From JANOBD01 sp031411495 (GTDB taxonomy: Bacteria > Planctomycetota > Phycisphaerae > Tepidisphaerales > Tepidisphaeraceae), in contig JANOBD010000100.1 in the NCBI GenBank assembly GCA_031411495.1, positions 150,247 through 214,246 on the forward strand: a DNA stretch of 64,000 nt. The letters are read 5' to 3'. The notes below the pieces were generated by a model that was not told where the DNA came from, made no database searches, and saw nothing but the letters and a program-made list of their open reading frames with translations. How positions within the stretch are numbered: the first letter of the stretch is position 1; every line of letters starts with the position of its first letter. A program made the position numbers and the translations under genes. This document shows, piece by piece, positions 21,434 through 30,166 of this stretch.

Positions 21434-21727
21434 ATGTCTGAAAGAGATCGTGATAACAAAGGCGGCAAGGGTGATCGTGAGTCGCGCCCGCGTCGTGATG
21501 GCGGGGACAGCCGGCCGAAGCAGAAGATCGGCAAGATCAGTGCCGGCGGCAAGCAATACATCGACTACAAGGAGACCGAAAGCCTTCGTCGCCTGACTGG
21601 CGCCAACGGCAAGATCTCCAGCCGCAAGCGCACCGGCGCCAACGCGCTTGAGCAGCGCATGGTTGCCCTCGCGGTGAAACGCGCCCGTTACATGGCCCTG
21701 GTTCCGTACCAGACCTCGGCTTCGTAA
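21434..21727 (+). CDS. rpsR: Small ribosomal subunit protein bS18
   Basis: 97 residues, slightly longer than the usual 75-80 because of a charged N-terminal tail (about 30 residues rich in Arg, Asp and Gly). The S18 core is 'YIDYKETESLRRLTGANGKISSRKRTGANALEQRMVALAVKRARYMALVPY', with the family's conserved 'IDYK', 'GKI..R..TG' and 'KRARYMALVPY'. The start is fixed by AAGGAG 10 bases before the ATG. It is unusual in standing alone: rpsF, ssb and rplI, its common neighbours, are not here. A terminator follows. Confidence 0.93.
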   Translation: MSERDRDNKGGKGDRESRPRRDGGDSRPKQKIGKISAGGKQYIDYKETESLRRLTGANGKISSRKRTGANALEQRMVALAVKRARYMALVPYQTSAS

Positions 21728-21757
21728 CGCCCGCTTTGCGTGAATCCAGATTTTCAC

Positions 21758-21788
21758 ACAGCCGAGCCTCGATCGAGGTCTCGGCTGT
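21758..21788 (+). terminator. Intrinsic terminator after rpsR
   Basis: The outer stem ACAGCCGAG/CTCGGCTGT with inner CCTC/GAGG and one bulged T (21758-21788) is followed by TTGTATTT. It lies 30 bases past the rpsR stop and could serve the convergent regulator gene too. Confidence 0.8.
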
Positions 21789-21832
21789 TTGTATTTGGCT
21801 GTCGGTTCTGCACGGATGAGATTCGAACCATT

Positions 21833-22999
21833 TCAACTCAGTCGATACGCCGCGCGCAGCTGGCGCGGCGACTGACCCGTGTCTTCCTTGATCACGCGGC
21901 TCAGTTGCTGCTGCTGGATGAGTCCGCTGCGCCGGGCGACCTCGGGGAGTGGAAGGTCGGTCTCGATCAGCAGTTTTCGCGCGCGATCGACGTGCGCTCG
22001 CCGGATCTCGTCGGCGATGTTTCTTCCCAATGCGGCGACGAATCGACGCTCGAGGGTTCGCCTTGACACGGCGACATGATCGACGACATCCGACACGCGC
22101 ACCGGCACGCCGGCATTCGAACGGACGAACGCGATTGCATCCGCCACTATTGCATCTTCGACGGCGGTCTCGCTCGACGAGCCGCGGATCACGATTTCGC
22201 CGGGCTTGACCAGGATCGGCTTTGCCGGCGGCGCTTCGCGATTGCGAATCAATCGGCACAGGAGACCGATCGCGTCGTAGCCGATCTGGTCGCCGCGCGT
22301 GGCGACGCTGGAGAGTTGCGGCCAGATCGTCATGCAGAGCATCTCGTCGTTGTCGACACCGATGATCGAAACATCTTCCGGAACCCGGAGTCCGACGGTT
22401 TTGCAGGCGATTACCGCCTCACGCGCATAGGCATCGTATGGTGCCATCACGGCGAGGGGCCTTGGCAACGAGCCAAGCCATTTGCCGGCGCGCGTTTCCC
22501 AGGGTGCGCCGGATTCGCCCGCGCCCCACCTGGCGTCCGTCGGACCGATATGGCACTCGAATCCTGCTTTGCTGACGGCGGCGGCGAACGCCTCGAAGCG
22601 AAGGCGGAAATAAGGAACGCCAATGTCGGCGAAGGAGGCGAAGTGACGGAACCCGCGCTGCAGGTAGTGTTCTGCAATGAGCGTCCCGATGGCGCCATCG
22701 TCGGTTCCGACCATCGGCACGCGGTCGTGTCCCGCAGGGAAGTTGGCTACGTTCACGCACGGCTTCCCGGTGGCGATGACCTCTTCCACGACGTCTTCGT
22801 AGTCGCTGGAGAGAACGATGCCGTCGATGTCGTGGGCGTTGATCGCTTCGTCGAATGACTGATTTCGAGGCTTGATGTGAAGCATCATGTCGCCGTGTGC
22901 GTGTGCGCACGCGGCGATTCCGGCAAACGCACGACGGTCGAAGGCGGTATCGGTCTGCAGGGCCAGCAGTATATTCAGATACCTCTGCGTGGTTCCCAT
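21833..22999 (-). CDS. XylR-type transcriptional regulator (LacI-like sensor + AraC HTH)
   Basis: 388 residues. Residues 8-270 form a periplasmic-binding-protein-like sensor ('FAGIAACAHAHGDMMLHI', 'DIDGIVLSSDYEDVV', 'GTDDGAIGTLIAEHYLQRGFRHFASF', 'VPEDVSIIGVDNDEMLCMTIWPQLSSV'), typical of sugar sensors. The C-terminal 110 residues are an AraC double HTH ('VRVSDVVDHVAVSRRTLERRFVAALGRNIADEIRRAHVDRARKLLIETDLPLPEVARRSG'). The layout matches XylR of E. coli. The inducer is probably a sugar, but no sugar catabolic genes are adjacent, so its targets lie elsewhere. Confidence 0.92.
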   Translation of the reverse strand: MGTTQRYLNILLALQTDTAFDRRAFAGIAACAHAHGDMMLHIKPRNQSFDEAINAHDIDGIVLSSDYEDVVEEVIATGKPCVNVANFPAGHDRVPMVGTDDGAIGTLIAEHYLQRGFRHFASFADIGVPYFRLRFEAFAAAVSKAGFECHIGPTDARWGAGESGAPWETRAGKWLGSLPRPLAVMAPYDAYAREAVIACKTVGLRVPEDVSIIGVDNDEMLCMTIWPQLSSVATRGDQIGYDAIGLLCRLIRNREAPPAKPILVKPGEIVIRGSSSETAVEDAIVADAIAFVRSNAGVPVRVSDVVDHVAVSRRTLERRFVAALGRNIADEIRRAHVDRARKLLIETDLPLPEVARRSGLIQQQQLSRVIKEDTGQSPRQLRAAYRLS

Positions 23000-23121
23000 G
23001 CCGCATCACGATAAAAGATTTGCGCCGACAAGCAATCGGCGTGAACTAGATTCTTCAGTGCCCGATGTTGACCGTCGGCAGATGTTTGAAGAGTTCGTTT
23101 CCGCAAGCGAGCTCGTAAGTG

Positions 23122-23156
23122 AAATGACCGTGCCCGCCTCCGGGGCACGGCCATTT
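23122..23156. repeat. Intergenic hairpin (terminator-like)
   Basis: AAATG-A-CCGTGCCC (23122-23135) pairs with GGGCACGG-C-CATTT, with a single mismatch and a GC-rich loop. T-rich bases follow on the + side (TTTCTTT). No + strand gene precedes it. It may be a backup terminator for flagellin or a repeat unit. Confidence 0.5.
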
Positions 23157-23211
23157 CTTTGTATGCACAACGCCCCCCGCCACTCGAAGCAAGGCGCGAA
23201 TCAACGCCACA

Positions 23212-23235
23212 AGCGAGCCGGCAATCCGGCTCGCT
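23212..23235 (-). terminator. Probable terminator of the flagellin gene
   Basis: A perfect 10-bp stem (23212-23221 with 23226-23235, loop of 4) lies 57 bases past the flagellin stop on the minus strand. The following bases (TGTGGCGTTG) are only weakly U-rich, so termination is an inference from position and stem quality. Confidence 0.55.
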
Positions 23236-23291
23236 CGCGGGTGTCTATCCTGCTTCGTCAGGATCGGACCTGTTCTTAGCGCTTCGATCGA

Positions 23292-24701
23292 TTATCGCAG
23301 GAGCGAGAGCACGGCCTGGGGCGTCGCATTGGCTTGCGAGAGCACGGACGTGTTCGCCTGCGTAAGGATCTGGGCTCGCGTGAGTGCCGCGGTTTCCTTC
23401 GCGAAGTCGGCATCACGGATTGCACTTTCACTCGCCGTTACGTTCTCAAGGGCGACGCCCAGCGAGTTGACGTTGGTTTCGAGCACGTTCTTCTGCAGCG
23501 CGCCGAGTCGACCGCGAACGAACGCGACCTGGCTGATCGCCTTGTCGATGATCTTCTGTGCGCTGAGTGTGTTGCCGCTCACCAGCGAGTTGGCCTGACC
23601 GCTGCCGAGCGAGGAGAGGAATCCATCGACATTGTCGCCGAGGCTGCTGGTCGCGATCGACTGGATGCCGATGTTGATCTGGCCGTTGCGTTCGACCTTC
23701 GAGCCGATCTGGAACTTCGCGCCGCCGCCGTCGATGTCGAAGGTGGTGGAGGTGTACGAACGGCCCTTGGTCGCAAAAGTCGAGTCGAGCGTGAGCGAGA
23801 CGTCGAGGTTGCTGGTTCGGAGCGACGCCGTCGTGCCTTCGACATCGGCCCGCGAGCCGTTGATCAATACGGTGGCATCGCCGCCGTAGTCTTTCGCACC
23901 GCTGGTAGCGAAGGTTCCGGAGACGGCACGGACAGCCACGAACTGCTTGGAGCCGTACGCCGCGGAGTTGAAGACGAGGTCGGTGCCGCTGACGATGGCG
24001 CTCACGCCGGTCGCGTTGGTCAGTTGGTTGATGCCCGCCGCGATCGCGCTGACGGCGGTGCTGCTGGCAAAACTGATCTGCTCGATGCCTGCGTTGCCCG
24101 CGACTTCGAGCGTGACGTTGCCGTTGGTCGCGCCGCCGGAGTAGCTGATCTTTCCGAGCTGCGCCGACGCCGTCACTTCCACCGTCACGTTGATTTGCCC
24201 GTTGTCGGGAATCTTGGCGGCGTTGATGTTGGTGACCGAGATGGCGCTTCCGACGAGACCGGCGGTCGTGTAGTCGAGCGAACCATCGAGCAGCTTCCGG
24301 CCGCCGAACTCGGTCGTATTCGAGATACGGTTGATCGAGTTCAGGATCGAATCCAGCTGGAGCTGATTGGCCTTGATTTCCTCTTCGGAGAGCGCGCCGG
24401 TGTTGGCAGCTTCCAGGACGAGGCTTTGCACTTCGTTGAGAAGGCTCGACGTTTCGTTGAGCGCGCCTTCCGCCGTGTTGATGACGTTCGATGCGCGGTT
24501 GGTGTTGTCGATCGCCTTGCCGATGCCGTTGATTTCGGATCGGAGGGTTTCGCTGGCGATGAGGCCTGCAGGATCGTCCTTGCCGGTGTTGATGCGAAGG
24601 CCGGTCGAGAGACGTTGAAGCCGGGTGGACAAATCACCCTGGTTCTTGTTCATCGCCCGGATAGCCTGGAACGAATTGATATTGGTATTGATGCGACTCA
24701 T
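23292..24701 (-). CDS. fliC: Flagellin
   Basis: 469 residues. The conserved N-terminal D0/D1 domain ('INTNINSFQAIRAMNKNQGDLSTRLQRLSTGLRINTGKDDPAGLIASETLRSE') and C-terminal D1/D0 domain ('DADFAKETAALTRAQILTQANTSVLSQANATPQAVLSLLR') are both intact, with a variable surface region of about 200 residues between (roughly 170-380). The protein is exported through the flagellar type III system and forms the filament. GGAGG lies 5 bases before the ATG. No other flagellar gene is in the window. I searched the upstream 250 bases for sigma-28 and sigma-54 promoters and found no convincing match. Confidence 0.95.
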   Translation of the reverse strand: MSRINTNINSFQAIRAMNKNQGDLSTRLQRLSTGLRINTGKDDPAGLIASETLRSEINGIGKAIDNTNRASNVINTAEGALNETSSLLNEVQSLVLEAANTGALSEEEIKANQLQLDSILNSINRISNTTEFGGRKLLDGSLDYTTAGLVGSAISVTNINAAKIPDNGQINVTVEVTASAQLGKISYSGGATNGNVTLEVAGNAGIEQISFASSTAVSAIAAGINQLTNATGVSAIVSGTDLVFNSAAYGSKQFVAVRAVSGTFATSGAKDYGGDATVLINGSRADVEGTTASLRTSNLDVSLTLDSTFATKGRSYTSTTFDIDGGGAKFQIGSKVERNGQINIGIQSIATSSLGDNVDGFLSSLGSGQANSLVSGNTLSAQKIIDKAISQVAFVRGRLGALQKNVLETNVNSLGVALENVTASESAIRDADFAKETAALTRAQILTQANTSVLSQANATPQAVLSLLR

Positions 24702-25382
24702 GTGATCCTCCGTGATGGAAGCACGGCCGGTTCATCCGGACCGCGTTTCGGCGGCAATCCATTTTGCGCCGAGCAGGAAGACTGGAAACGTGAGGCCGGT
24801 AGACATCCGGCCCGCCAGCAGAGCTCCGTCGGCGTCGGCCTGGTTTGCACCGGGCGTTGCCGTTCTTCGGATGGCTCTGAAAGCTGATACTGACTCTTGA
24901 CTACGCATGAGCCGGCATCTCCGAGCCGGCGGAACAAGCAGGCAGATTGATGAGGTGGCAGACCTCCGTGTCAGTGAGGCAGTCAGTCGCCTCGTCAGTT
25001 CGCGACGATCCTCGCCCGTCCGTGGGCGAGTCCAGAGCCGGCCCGTTGGCCTGCCCTCATCGATCCGCCATTGCGGACCGCGTCATTGTCTGCTTCGAAT
25101 TGTCGGACTGCTGCGAGCGCAAACTTGAACCGCGTGGCTGCAGAATTCGCCTCGGGACGATCGCCGATAACACGGGCGTTTTTCGATGAGGGGCGACGCC
25201 GCGCAGGTTTTGCCCTCGCCGGGCCTGGGACTGCCGGCCACGCCGCGACAGCCGACTCGAACCCCGGAGGACATCCCACAACCGCGTCGCGTCCTATTGC
25301 CGCTGTCGCTGTCGGCGAAGGGCATTCGAGATTCCTCGATCCGATTCACGTTCATCTCGAACTCGATTACAATCCGGTATTG
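24702..25382. other. Intergenic region upstream of flagellin and the GNAT gene
   Basis: This stretch of about 680 bases lies between divergent genes. An open frame runs from 25071 into the acetyltransferase, but its first 104 codons show no protein-like motif and low-complexity Ala/Arg composition. Small palindromes lie near 25011-25030 (CTCGCCC/GGGCGAG). It presumably contains the promoters of both genes; none is assignable by eye. Confidence 0.5.
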
Positions 25383-25883
25383 ATGGACGGCTCTGGCACA
25401 TTTTCGATCCGCAGTTTTCATCCCGCCGACCACGCGGCCGTCAAGGCGCTCTACGTCGACGGCATGCTCGGCGGGAAACTCGCCGACAATGACACCGGCT
25501 TCGACATCGACGACGTCAACCTCGCCTACATGTCGACCCCGGGCAGCCACTTCTGGGTGGCCGAATCCGACGGCAAAATCGTCGGAATGATCGGCATCCA
25601 GCAGCTCGACGCCGGCGTCGGCGAAATCCGCCGCCTTCGCGTCGACCGCGACTACCGCCGCCGCGGCATCGGCTCCGCCATGCTCCAGAGGGCCCTCGAG
25701 TTCTGCCGCGATCAAGGCCTGCTCAAGGTCACCCTCGACACCTACATCGAGCGCGAGCCCGCCCTCAAGCTGTTCGAAAAGTTCAATTTTCGACACGACA
25801 AAACCCGCGAAACCGCCGGCAAACAGCTGCTGTTCTTCTACCTCGACCTGTACGGGTCGGATAAGACGAAAACCTCGGAATGA
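25383..25883 (+). CDS. GNAT-family N-acetyltransferase
   Basis: 166 residues from the ATG at 25383. The acetyl-CoA site is 'IRRLRVDRDYRRRGIGSAMLQRALEFC' (motif A, R-x-x-G-x-G/A) preceded by 'HFWVAESDGKIVGMIGIQQLD'; 'PALKLFEKFNFRH' is the usual C-terminal motif B. The acceptor amine is unknown. The stop codon and the last residues fall inside the left arm of a long inverted repeat (25876-26036), so the C terminus is set by the repeat. Confidence 0.88.
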   Translation: MDGSGTFSIRSFHPADHAAVKALYVDGMLGGKLADNDTGFDIDDVNLAYMSTPGSHFWVAESDGKIVGMIGIQQLDAGVGEIRRLRVDRDYRRRGIGSAMLQRALEFCRDQGLLKVTLDTYIEREPALKLFEKFNFRHDKTRETAGKQLLFFYLDLYGSDKTKTSE

Positions 25884-26036
25884 CGACTCAATGCCGAAGG
25901 ACGAAACTCGAAATCCGAATGTCGAATCAAGGTTCCAATATCGAATGCGGAGAATGACAAGACGTGAGCGTTGCTTTGCTCCTTTGAAAAACTCAATCCT
26001 TCATTCGTCATTCGATCTTCGAAGTTCGTCATTCCG
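25876..26036. repeat. Long imperfect inverted repeat between convergent genes
   Basis: The terminal arms CGGAATGACGA (25876-25886) and TCGTCATTCCG (26026-26036) are perfectly complementary. The interior is built of short variants of 'TCGAA', 'CATTCG' and 'CAATCC' with partial pairing. TGA in each arm serves as the stop codon of the acetyltransferase and of the convergent protease gene respectively. It has no coding capacity and resembles a small non-autonomous element. Confidence 0.75.
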
Positions 26037-27330
26037 TTTTCGCCTTCCCCATCATCATCGCCGCCAGTGAGTCCACCGCCGCATCGAGCTGTCGGTCCTT
26101 GATGTGGGCCGGCCGCGTGGTGGCGTGCGACATCGGCGGAATGACCGATGGCCCCAGGAGCGACTCCGCCACCTGTTGAAACTCTTCCTTGTTCAGTTTC
26201 ACCTCGACGCTCGGGTCGACGCCCCACACGGTCGAGTTCTCCCAGCGATGCACGTTGCGCCCGCTCGGCAGGAAGTACTGCGCGATGGTGATCTTGAGCG
26301 CGCCGTCCTCCTTCCAGTCTTCGACATCCTGGACGGTTCCCTTGCCGAAGGTGCGCGTGCCGACGACGACCGCGCGGCGATGGTCCTGCAGCGCGCCTGC
26401 GAAGATCTCGCTGGCGCTGGCCGACTCCTCGTTCACCAGCACCGCGACCGGAACATGGACGATCGTATCGCCGGGGCTGGCGATGATCTTCGACTCCGGG
26501 CGGGTCCGGCCCCTGATGCTGACGATCACGCCTTCATCGAGGAACATGTCGGCGATTTTCGCGGCATAATCGAGCCCGCCGCCTGGGTTAAAGCGCAGGT
26601 CGATGATGACTCCCCTGGCGTTCTCGCCGGTCAGGGTTCGCAGTGCACGCTCGGTATTGCCGAGCGTTTCTTCGTTGAACTGGGCGATATGCACGTACGC
26701 GATGCCGAGTTCACGGTCGATGAAGTAATCCCAGCTCCCGTCCGGCCGGCGGCTGTAACCGGTCACGGTCGGTTCGTTCACCGATCCGCGGACGATGTCG
26801 AACTCCTTCTCGCTGCCGTCGAAGCGGCGGACGGTGATCTTCACGTGCGTCCCTTCCGGCCCCTTGATGCGCGGCGAGATGTCATCGGTCTTCATTCCCT
26901 TGATCGCGATGCCGTCGACCTTGGTGATGATGTCGCCCGCCTCGATGCCGGCCGCATACGCCGGCCCGCCATCCAGCGGCGTGATGACCTCGATCTCATC
27001 GGCTTCGTTCAGGTGATACGACACGCCGATGCCCACGAAGTTCCCCGTGAGCGCCTGCATGAACTGCCCCTTATGAACCGGGGGCACGTAGACGGTGAAC
27101 GGATCGAGCGTATTGAGCATCGCCTGGATGGCGACCGTCTGCATCTGCTTCTGCTTGGCAGGATCGATCTGCGTGACGTAGCGCGTGCGGACCTCGTGCT
27201 GCACCTGCGCGATCAGATTGGCGAACTGCCGGTCCTGGTCTTCCACCAGCACATGCGACGCCAACATCCGCCCGGCGAGAAAGACGCAGAGGACCATTCC
27301 GAAGAGCCAGACGAGCCGTTCACGATTCAT
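26029..27330 (-). CDS. C-terminal processing peptidase, S41 family
   Basis: 433 residues with an N-terminal membrane anchor ('LVWLFGMVLCVFLAGRMLA'). The order is helical N-domain ('QVQHEVRTRYV', 'AMLNTLDPFTVYVPP'), PDZ domain (about 90-185, 'GIGVSYHLNEADEIEVITPLDGGPAYAAGIEAGDIITKVDG') and S41 protease core, with 'DLRFNPGGGL', catalytic Ser in 'NEESASASEIFAGAL' and Lys in 'RTFGKGTVQ'. Such proteases trim periplasmic proteins or peptidoglycan hydrolases. The C-terminal tail and stop are formed by the arm of the inverted repeat at 25876-26036. Confidence 0.93.
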   Translation of the reverse strand: MNRERLVWLFGMVLCVFLAGRMLASHVLVEDQDRQFANLIAQVQHEVRTRYVTQIDPAKQKQMQTVAIQAMLNTLDPFTVYVPPVHKGQFMQALTGNFVGIGVSYHLNEADEIEVITPLDGGPAYAAGIEAGDIITKVDGIAIKGMKTDDISPRIKGPEGTHVKITVRRFDGSEKEFDIVRGSVNEPTVTGYSRRPDGSWDYFIDRELGIAYVHIAQFNEETLGNTERALRTLTGENARGVIIDLRFNPGGGLDYAAKIADMFLDEGVIVSIRGRTRPESKIIASPGDTIVHVPVAVLVNEESASASEIFAGALQDHRRAVVVGTRTFGKGTVQDVEDWKEDGALKITIAQYFLPSGRNVHRWENSTVWGVDPSVEVKLNKEEFQQVAESLLGPSVIPPMSHATTRPAHIKDRQLDAAVDSLAAMMMGKAKTE

Positions 27331-27433
27331 GGGGTGCTCATTTCATTTGGTGGCGGATGCGTCATCTATCACAACTGTCGTGCAGAAGTCTCACCGTCAT
27401 CTGGCTCATCTACTGACGAAGTGAGCCAAACGA

Positions 27434-27548
27434 TGTCACCCTGAGGTGCTCCGAAGGGTCTAGAGGCAGCGGCGAGTTGCTGCCGTTTACTCAAATCACT
27501 TTGCCGCGGCCAGCAGACCCCTCGTCGGTAAACCTCCTCGGGGTGACA
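27434..27548. repeat. Intergenic imperfect inverted repeat (TGTCACCCTGAG type)
   Basis: The arms TGTCACCCTGAGG (27434-27446) and CCTCGGGGTGACA (27536-27548) differ from complementarity at one position. Inside, GAAGGGTCT pairs partly with AGACCCCTC and GGCAGC with GCTGCC. The outer sequence resembles the element at 50444-50577. Confidence 0.75.
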
Positions 27549-27592
27549 AAGAGGCGATTTTCACAACTTAGGCTCCCTCTGGATGACAGCGC

Positions 27593-28411
27593 TCACCCCA
27601 CCTTTCCTTCAATCGATCTCACAAACGCCTCGATCGCCTCGGCCACTTCCGCGGGCCTTTCCAGGGACGACAGGTGCCCCGCGCCCTCGATCACATCCAG
27701 CCGCGCGCCTGGCGTGAGCTCGACGATTTTCTTCGCCACCTCCACCGGCGCGATCGCGTCGCCGCTGCCGACAATCACCTGAAGCGGGCAGGACAGTGTC
27801 GGCAGCGCCTCGAAAAACGCCGGCCGGTCACGCATCGCGGCGCAGGCGCTGCGCAGCGTGCCAGGGGGTTGGGCCAGCATGATGTCGCGCAGCCGCTCGA
27901 CCAGCGCCGGGTCCAGGAGATACGCACCCGGATGGAGCATCTTCGACAGCATCGATTCGACCACGCCGGGCGAGCCTTGTCGGTCGATGAGTTCGATCAT
28001 CTTGTTCCGCGCCGCCTTGCCGGTGTCATCATCCGCGTTCGCGCGGGTATCGACGAAACAGAGGCCCAGCAATCGTTCCGGGGCGTTTCGATAGAGCGCC
28101 TGCGCCACGTATCCCCCCATCGACAGCCCGGCCAGCACGAAGCGGTCGATCCGGAGCGCATCCGCCAGTTCCAGCAACGAGCCGGCCAGGCTCTCCATCG
28201 AAAACGAAACGTTCTGTTTCGATGCCGGCACGTTCAGCGTGGATTTGCCGAAGCCGGGCAAATCCGGCACCACGACGCGGAAGCTGCTGGCGAGCATCGC
28301 CCCTGCGTCGCCCCAGATCCGGCTATCCAGCGGGAAGCCGTGAACCAGAAACACCGGCGTCCCGGTTCCCATCTCCGTGTAGTGAACGCTTCCGATCGAA
28401 ACGGTCTGCAT
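27593..28411 (-). CDS. Alpha/beta-fold hydrolase
   Basis: 272 residues from the ATG at 28411. The fold is clear: 'FLVHGFPLDSRIW' (oxyanion HG), 'VVVPDLPGFGKS', nucleophile elbow 'GLSMGG' (Ser about 96), acidic residue in 'VGSGDAIAP' and His in 'GAGHLSSLERP'. This is the pattern of the small cytosolic alpha/beta hydrolases (pimeloyl-ester carboxylesterase and dienelactone-like relatives). Upstream in-frame codons to 28600 have no protein-like sequence. The substrate is not evident. Confidence 0.88.
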   Translation of the reverse strand: MQTVSIGSVHYTEMGTGTPVFLVHGFPLDSRIWGDAGAMLASSFRVVVPDLPGFGKSTLNVPASKQNVSFSMESLAGSLLELADALRIDRFVLAGLSMGGYVAQALYRNAPERLLGLCFVDTRANADDDTGKAARNKMIELIDRQGSPGVVESMLSKMLHPGAYLLDPALVERLRDIMLAQPPGTLRSACAAMRDRPAFFEALPTLSCPLQVIVGSGDAIAPVEVAKKIVELTPGARLDVIEGAGHLSSLERPAEVAEAIEAFVRSIEGKVG

Positions 28412-28833
28412 AGCCGAAGGATAGCCGTGTTGCCGATGCGAGGAAACGCACCGCTGCGCACCCCCGCCCGGCAAGCTGGGTAAGGGCTTTGTTCGAGAAA
28501 TGGGACAGAATGGGTCACGGTGGGTCATCGACCCGCGCCCAACGGCGACTCGGCGTGGTCCGAATCGTTGCGACGAGCGATCTGCGACAACTGCTGTCAC
28601 CCGCAGCCTCCCGGGAAAAACGCATCATCCCTACGGTGCATGTCAGGTCGGTGGCAAATGAATTCCGGCACGCAAGGGTGTGGCGTTCGAGCGGGCGTCA
28701 GGAAAAAAGTCGCCGATGGGTCGCGGATCGTCACCGATGACTGTCGGATCATCTGGTCTTCATGCGCAGGTTCATATCGGTGTGGTCGGCGTTCATCGGT
28801 GACGTCTGTTCTGCAATCGCCTGCCATACAACG
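28412..28833. other. Intergenic region, nothing recognised
   Basis: About 420 bases between two minus-strand genes. No frame has protein motifs and no strong hairpin or repeat seen elsewhere in the window is present. Confidence 0.5.
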
Positions 28834-29406
28834 TCATTCCTGATCGAACCCCATGTCGATCCGGAACGCAGCAACCATCTGGACGTGGCGGATGTCGTTC
28901 TCCGGGCTCGATTCCTTGTCGTAGTTCAGGCCGTACGGCCAGAAGTGCTGGCGATCGCCCTTGAGCACGGCATCTGGCCCGTCGAACGACTTGAGTAACG
29001 CGATCGCGTGCGGGCCGGTCCATTTGCCGCCGACCATCAGCTCCTGCCACTGTTTCGTCGTGCCGATGCCGAGCGTGTGGCCGATCTCGTGCAGCGCGGT
29101 GCGCTGGCTGATCTGCCCGCCGAAACGGATGTGGCCGTTGAAGTTTCCATCCGCGGTCGGCGTGCCGGGGCTATAGCTGATGGTGAGCTGCTTATCGAAC
29201 CAGCCGACGGTGTTGTAGAGCGCGACCGCGCCGTCCATCGCCGCGACGATCTTCTGTCGTATCTCCGGCGGCCAGTTTTCGTTGTCGGTCTGGAGCTTGT
29301 AGCGCAGCATGCCGGGTTGGGTCGTCGGCCGCGTTGAAGGACTCGTCTGCATGCCCGCGATCAGCAGACATAGACTCGACGCGAAAAGTGCCGTTCTGCG
29401 AAGCAT
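28834..29406 (-). CDS. Secreted putative zinc metallopeptidase (HEIGH motif)
   Basis: 190 residues. Signal peptide 'TALFASSLCLLIAGMQ', then a Thr/Pro-rich linker and a single domain with 'RTALHEIGHTLGIGT' around residue 106. This is the HExxH zinc site followed by the metzincin-type xxG; the next expected ligand position (HExxHxxGxxH/D) is Thr, so the third ligand is not in its usual place. The preceding 'HIRFGGQIS' could be the edge strand. It is probably an extracellular peptidase, or an inactive relative. It is followed downstream by nothing operonic. Confidence 0.7.
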   Translation of the reverse strand: MLRRTALFASSLCLLIAGMQTSPSTRPTTQPGMLRYKLQTDNENWPPEIRQKIVAAMDGAVALYNTVGWFDKQLTISYSPGTPTADGNFNGHIRFGGQISQRTALHEIGHTLGIGTTKQWQELMVGGKWTGPHAIALLKSFDGPDAVLKGDRQHFWPYGLNYDKESSPENDIRHVQMVAAFRIDMGFDQE

Positions 29407-29457
29407 CGATAAGAGTGTGCAGATGCGGATTGCGCTGGCAACCGAATCGGACGGCGT

Positions 29458-29826
29458 TCACACCGACTTGGGCGTGAACCACTTCAGGACGTAATACACC
29501 GCTCGGACTTTGCCGGGGTTGCGCACGCCATGAAGGTCGTTCGACCCTGCGAAAAAGATCGAGCCGGCACTCATGGTGTGCGTCTGGCTGTTGCAGAACA
29601 CCTCGAGCATGCCTTCGCGGAGCAGGATGATTTCCTCTTCGGGGTGAGAATGTGGAGCATGGGAGGCGTTGCCCGGATCGAGCAGCGTGGCGTGGCAGCT
29701 CATGCGGTCGAGCGTTCGGGTCGGGAAGTTGAAGATCGGCCGGCTCGCGCCGACGGGGGTCGCCTTTTCCTGGAGGTTGAGCCAGTCGAAGATCATCGAG
29801 ACGCCGTTGGCGGGTGAATCGCTCAT
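29458..29826 (-). CDS. Cupin-domain protein
   Basis: 122 residues from the ATG at 29826, fixed by AAGGAG four bases before it. A single cupin barrel: motif 1 'HAPHSHPEEEIILLREGMLEV' (His, His and Glu metal ligands) and motif 2 'AGSIFFAGSNDLHGVRNPGKV' (second His). It probably binds a divalent metal; the family includes sugar isomerases, dioxygenases and sensors, and no more specific call can be made. It is a single gene next to the metallopeptidase, on the same strand. Confidence 0.85.
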   Translation of the reverse strand: MSDSPANGVSMIFDWLNLQEKATPVGASRPIFNFPTRTLDRMSCHATLLDPGNASHAPHSHPEEEIILLREGMLEVFCNSQTHTMSAGSIFFAGSNDLHGVRNPGKVRAVYYVLKWFTPKSV

Positions 29827-30166
29827 GGTCTCCTTGTCGAATGCCGTGCACATCATCGCGAGGGTTGGCCATCCGCTCACGCATGAACTCTGGCGAAAAC
29901 CACTCGCTGTTTTGTCACATTCCGCAGCCGACATGTCGCTCGACAATTCCCGGCGAAGGTTGTCGCATGCGATGGGCGCCCCGGGGCAATGTACTCGTTG
30001 ACCCGCGTTCTGCGGCGCGGGTCAGGCGTACCTGCCCCGGGACACCCGTCAAACGTTCATATGTGTCACCCTGACATACCAGCCCGTCGAAAGAGAATTG
30101 GTTCGACTGCCGCGCGATCGTTGCTAGAGTACGGCGACAAATCGCACTGGCGTCTGAGGATTCCGC
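29827..30166. other. Intergenic region between cupin and GNAT genes
   Basis: About 340 bases between divergent genes. It contains a TGTGTCACCCTGACA segment near 30061 that resembles the arm of the inverted repeats at 27434 and 50444, without a visible partner. No gene recognised. Confidence 0.45.

Noticed and set aside
21810..21850. A GATTCGAACC sequence resembling a tRNA T-loop on the minus strand.
   Set aside because: The rest of a cloverleaf is not present and the region overlaps the end of the XylR-type gene.
24702..24960. A possible sigma-54 site upstream of flagellin (GGCAACGCCCGGTGC on the minus strand).
   Set aside because: The spacing between the GG and GC elements is 11 instead of 10, and the flanking bases do not match the consensus.
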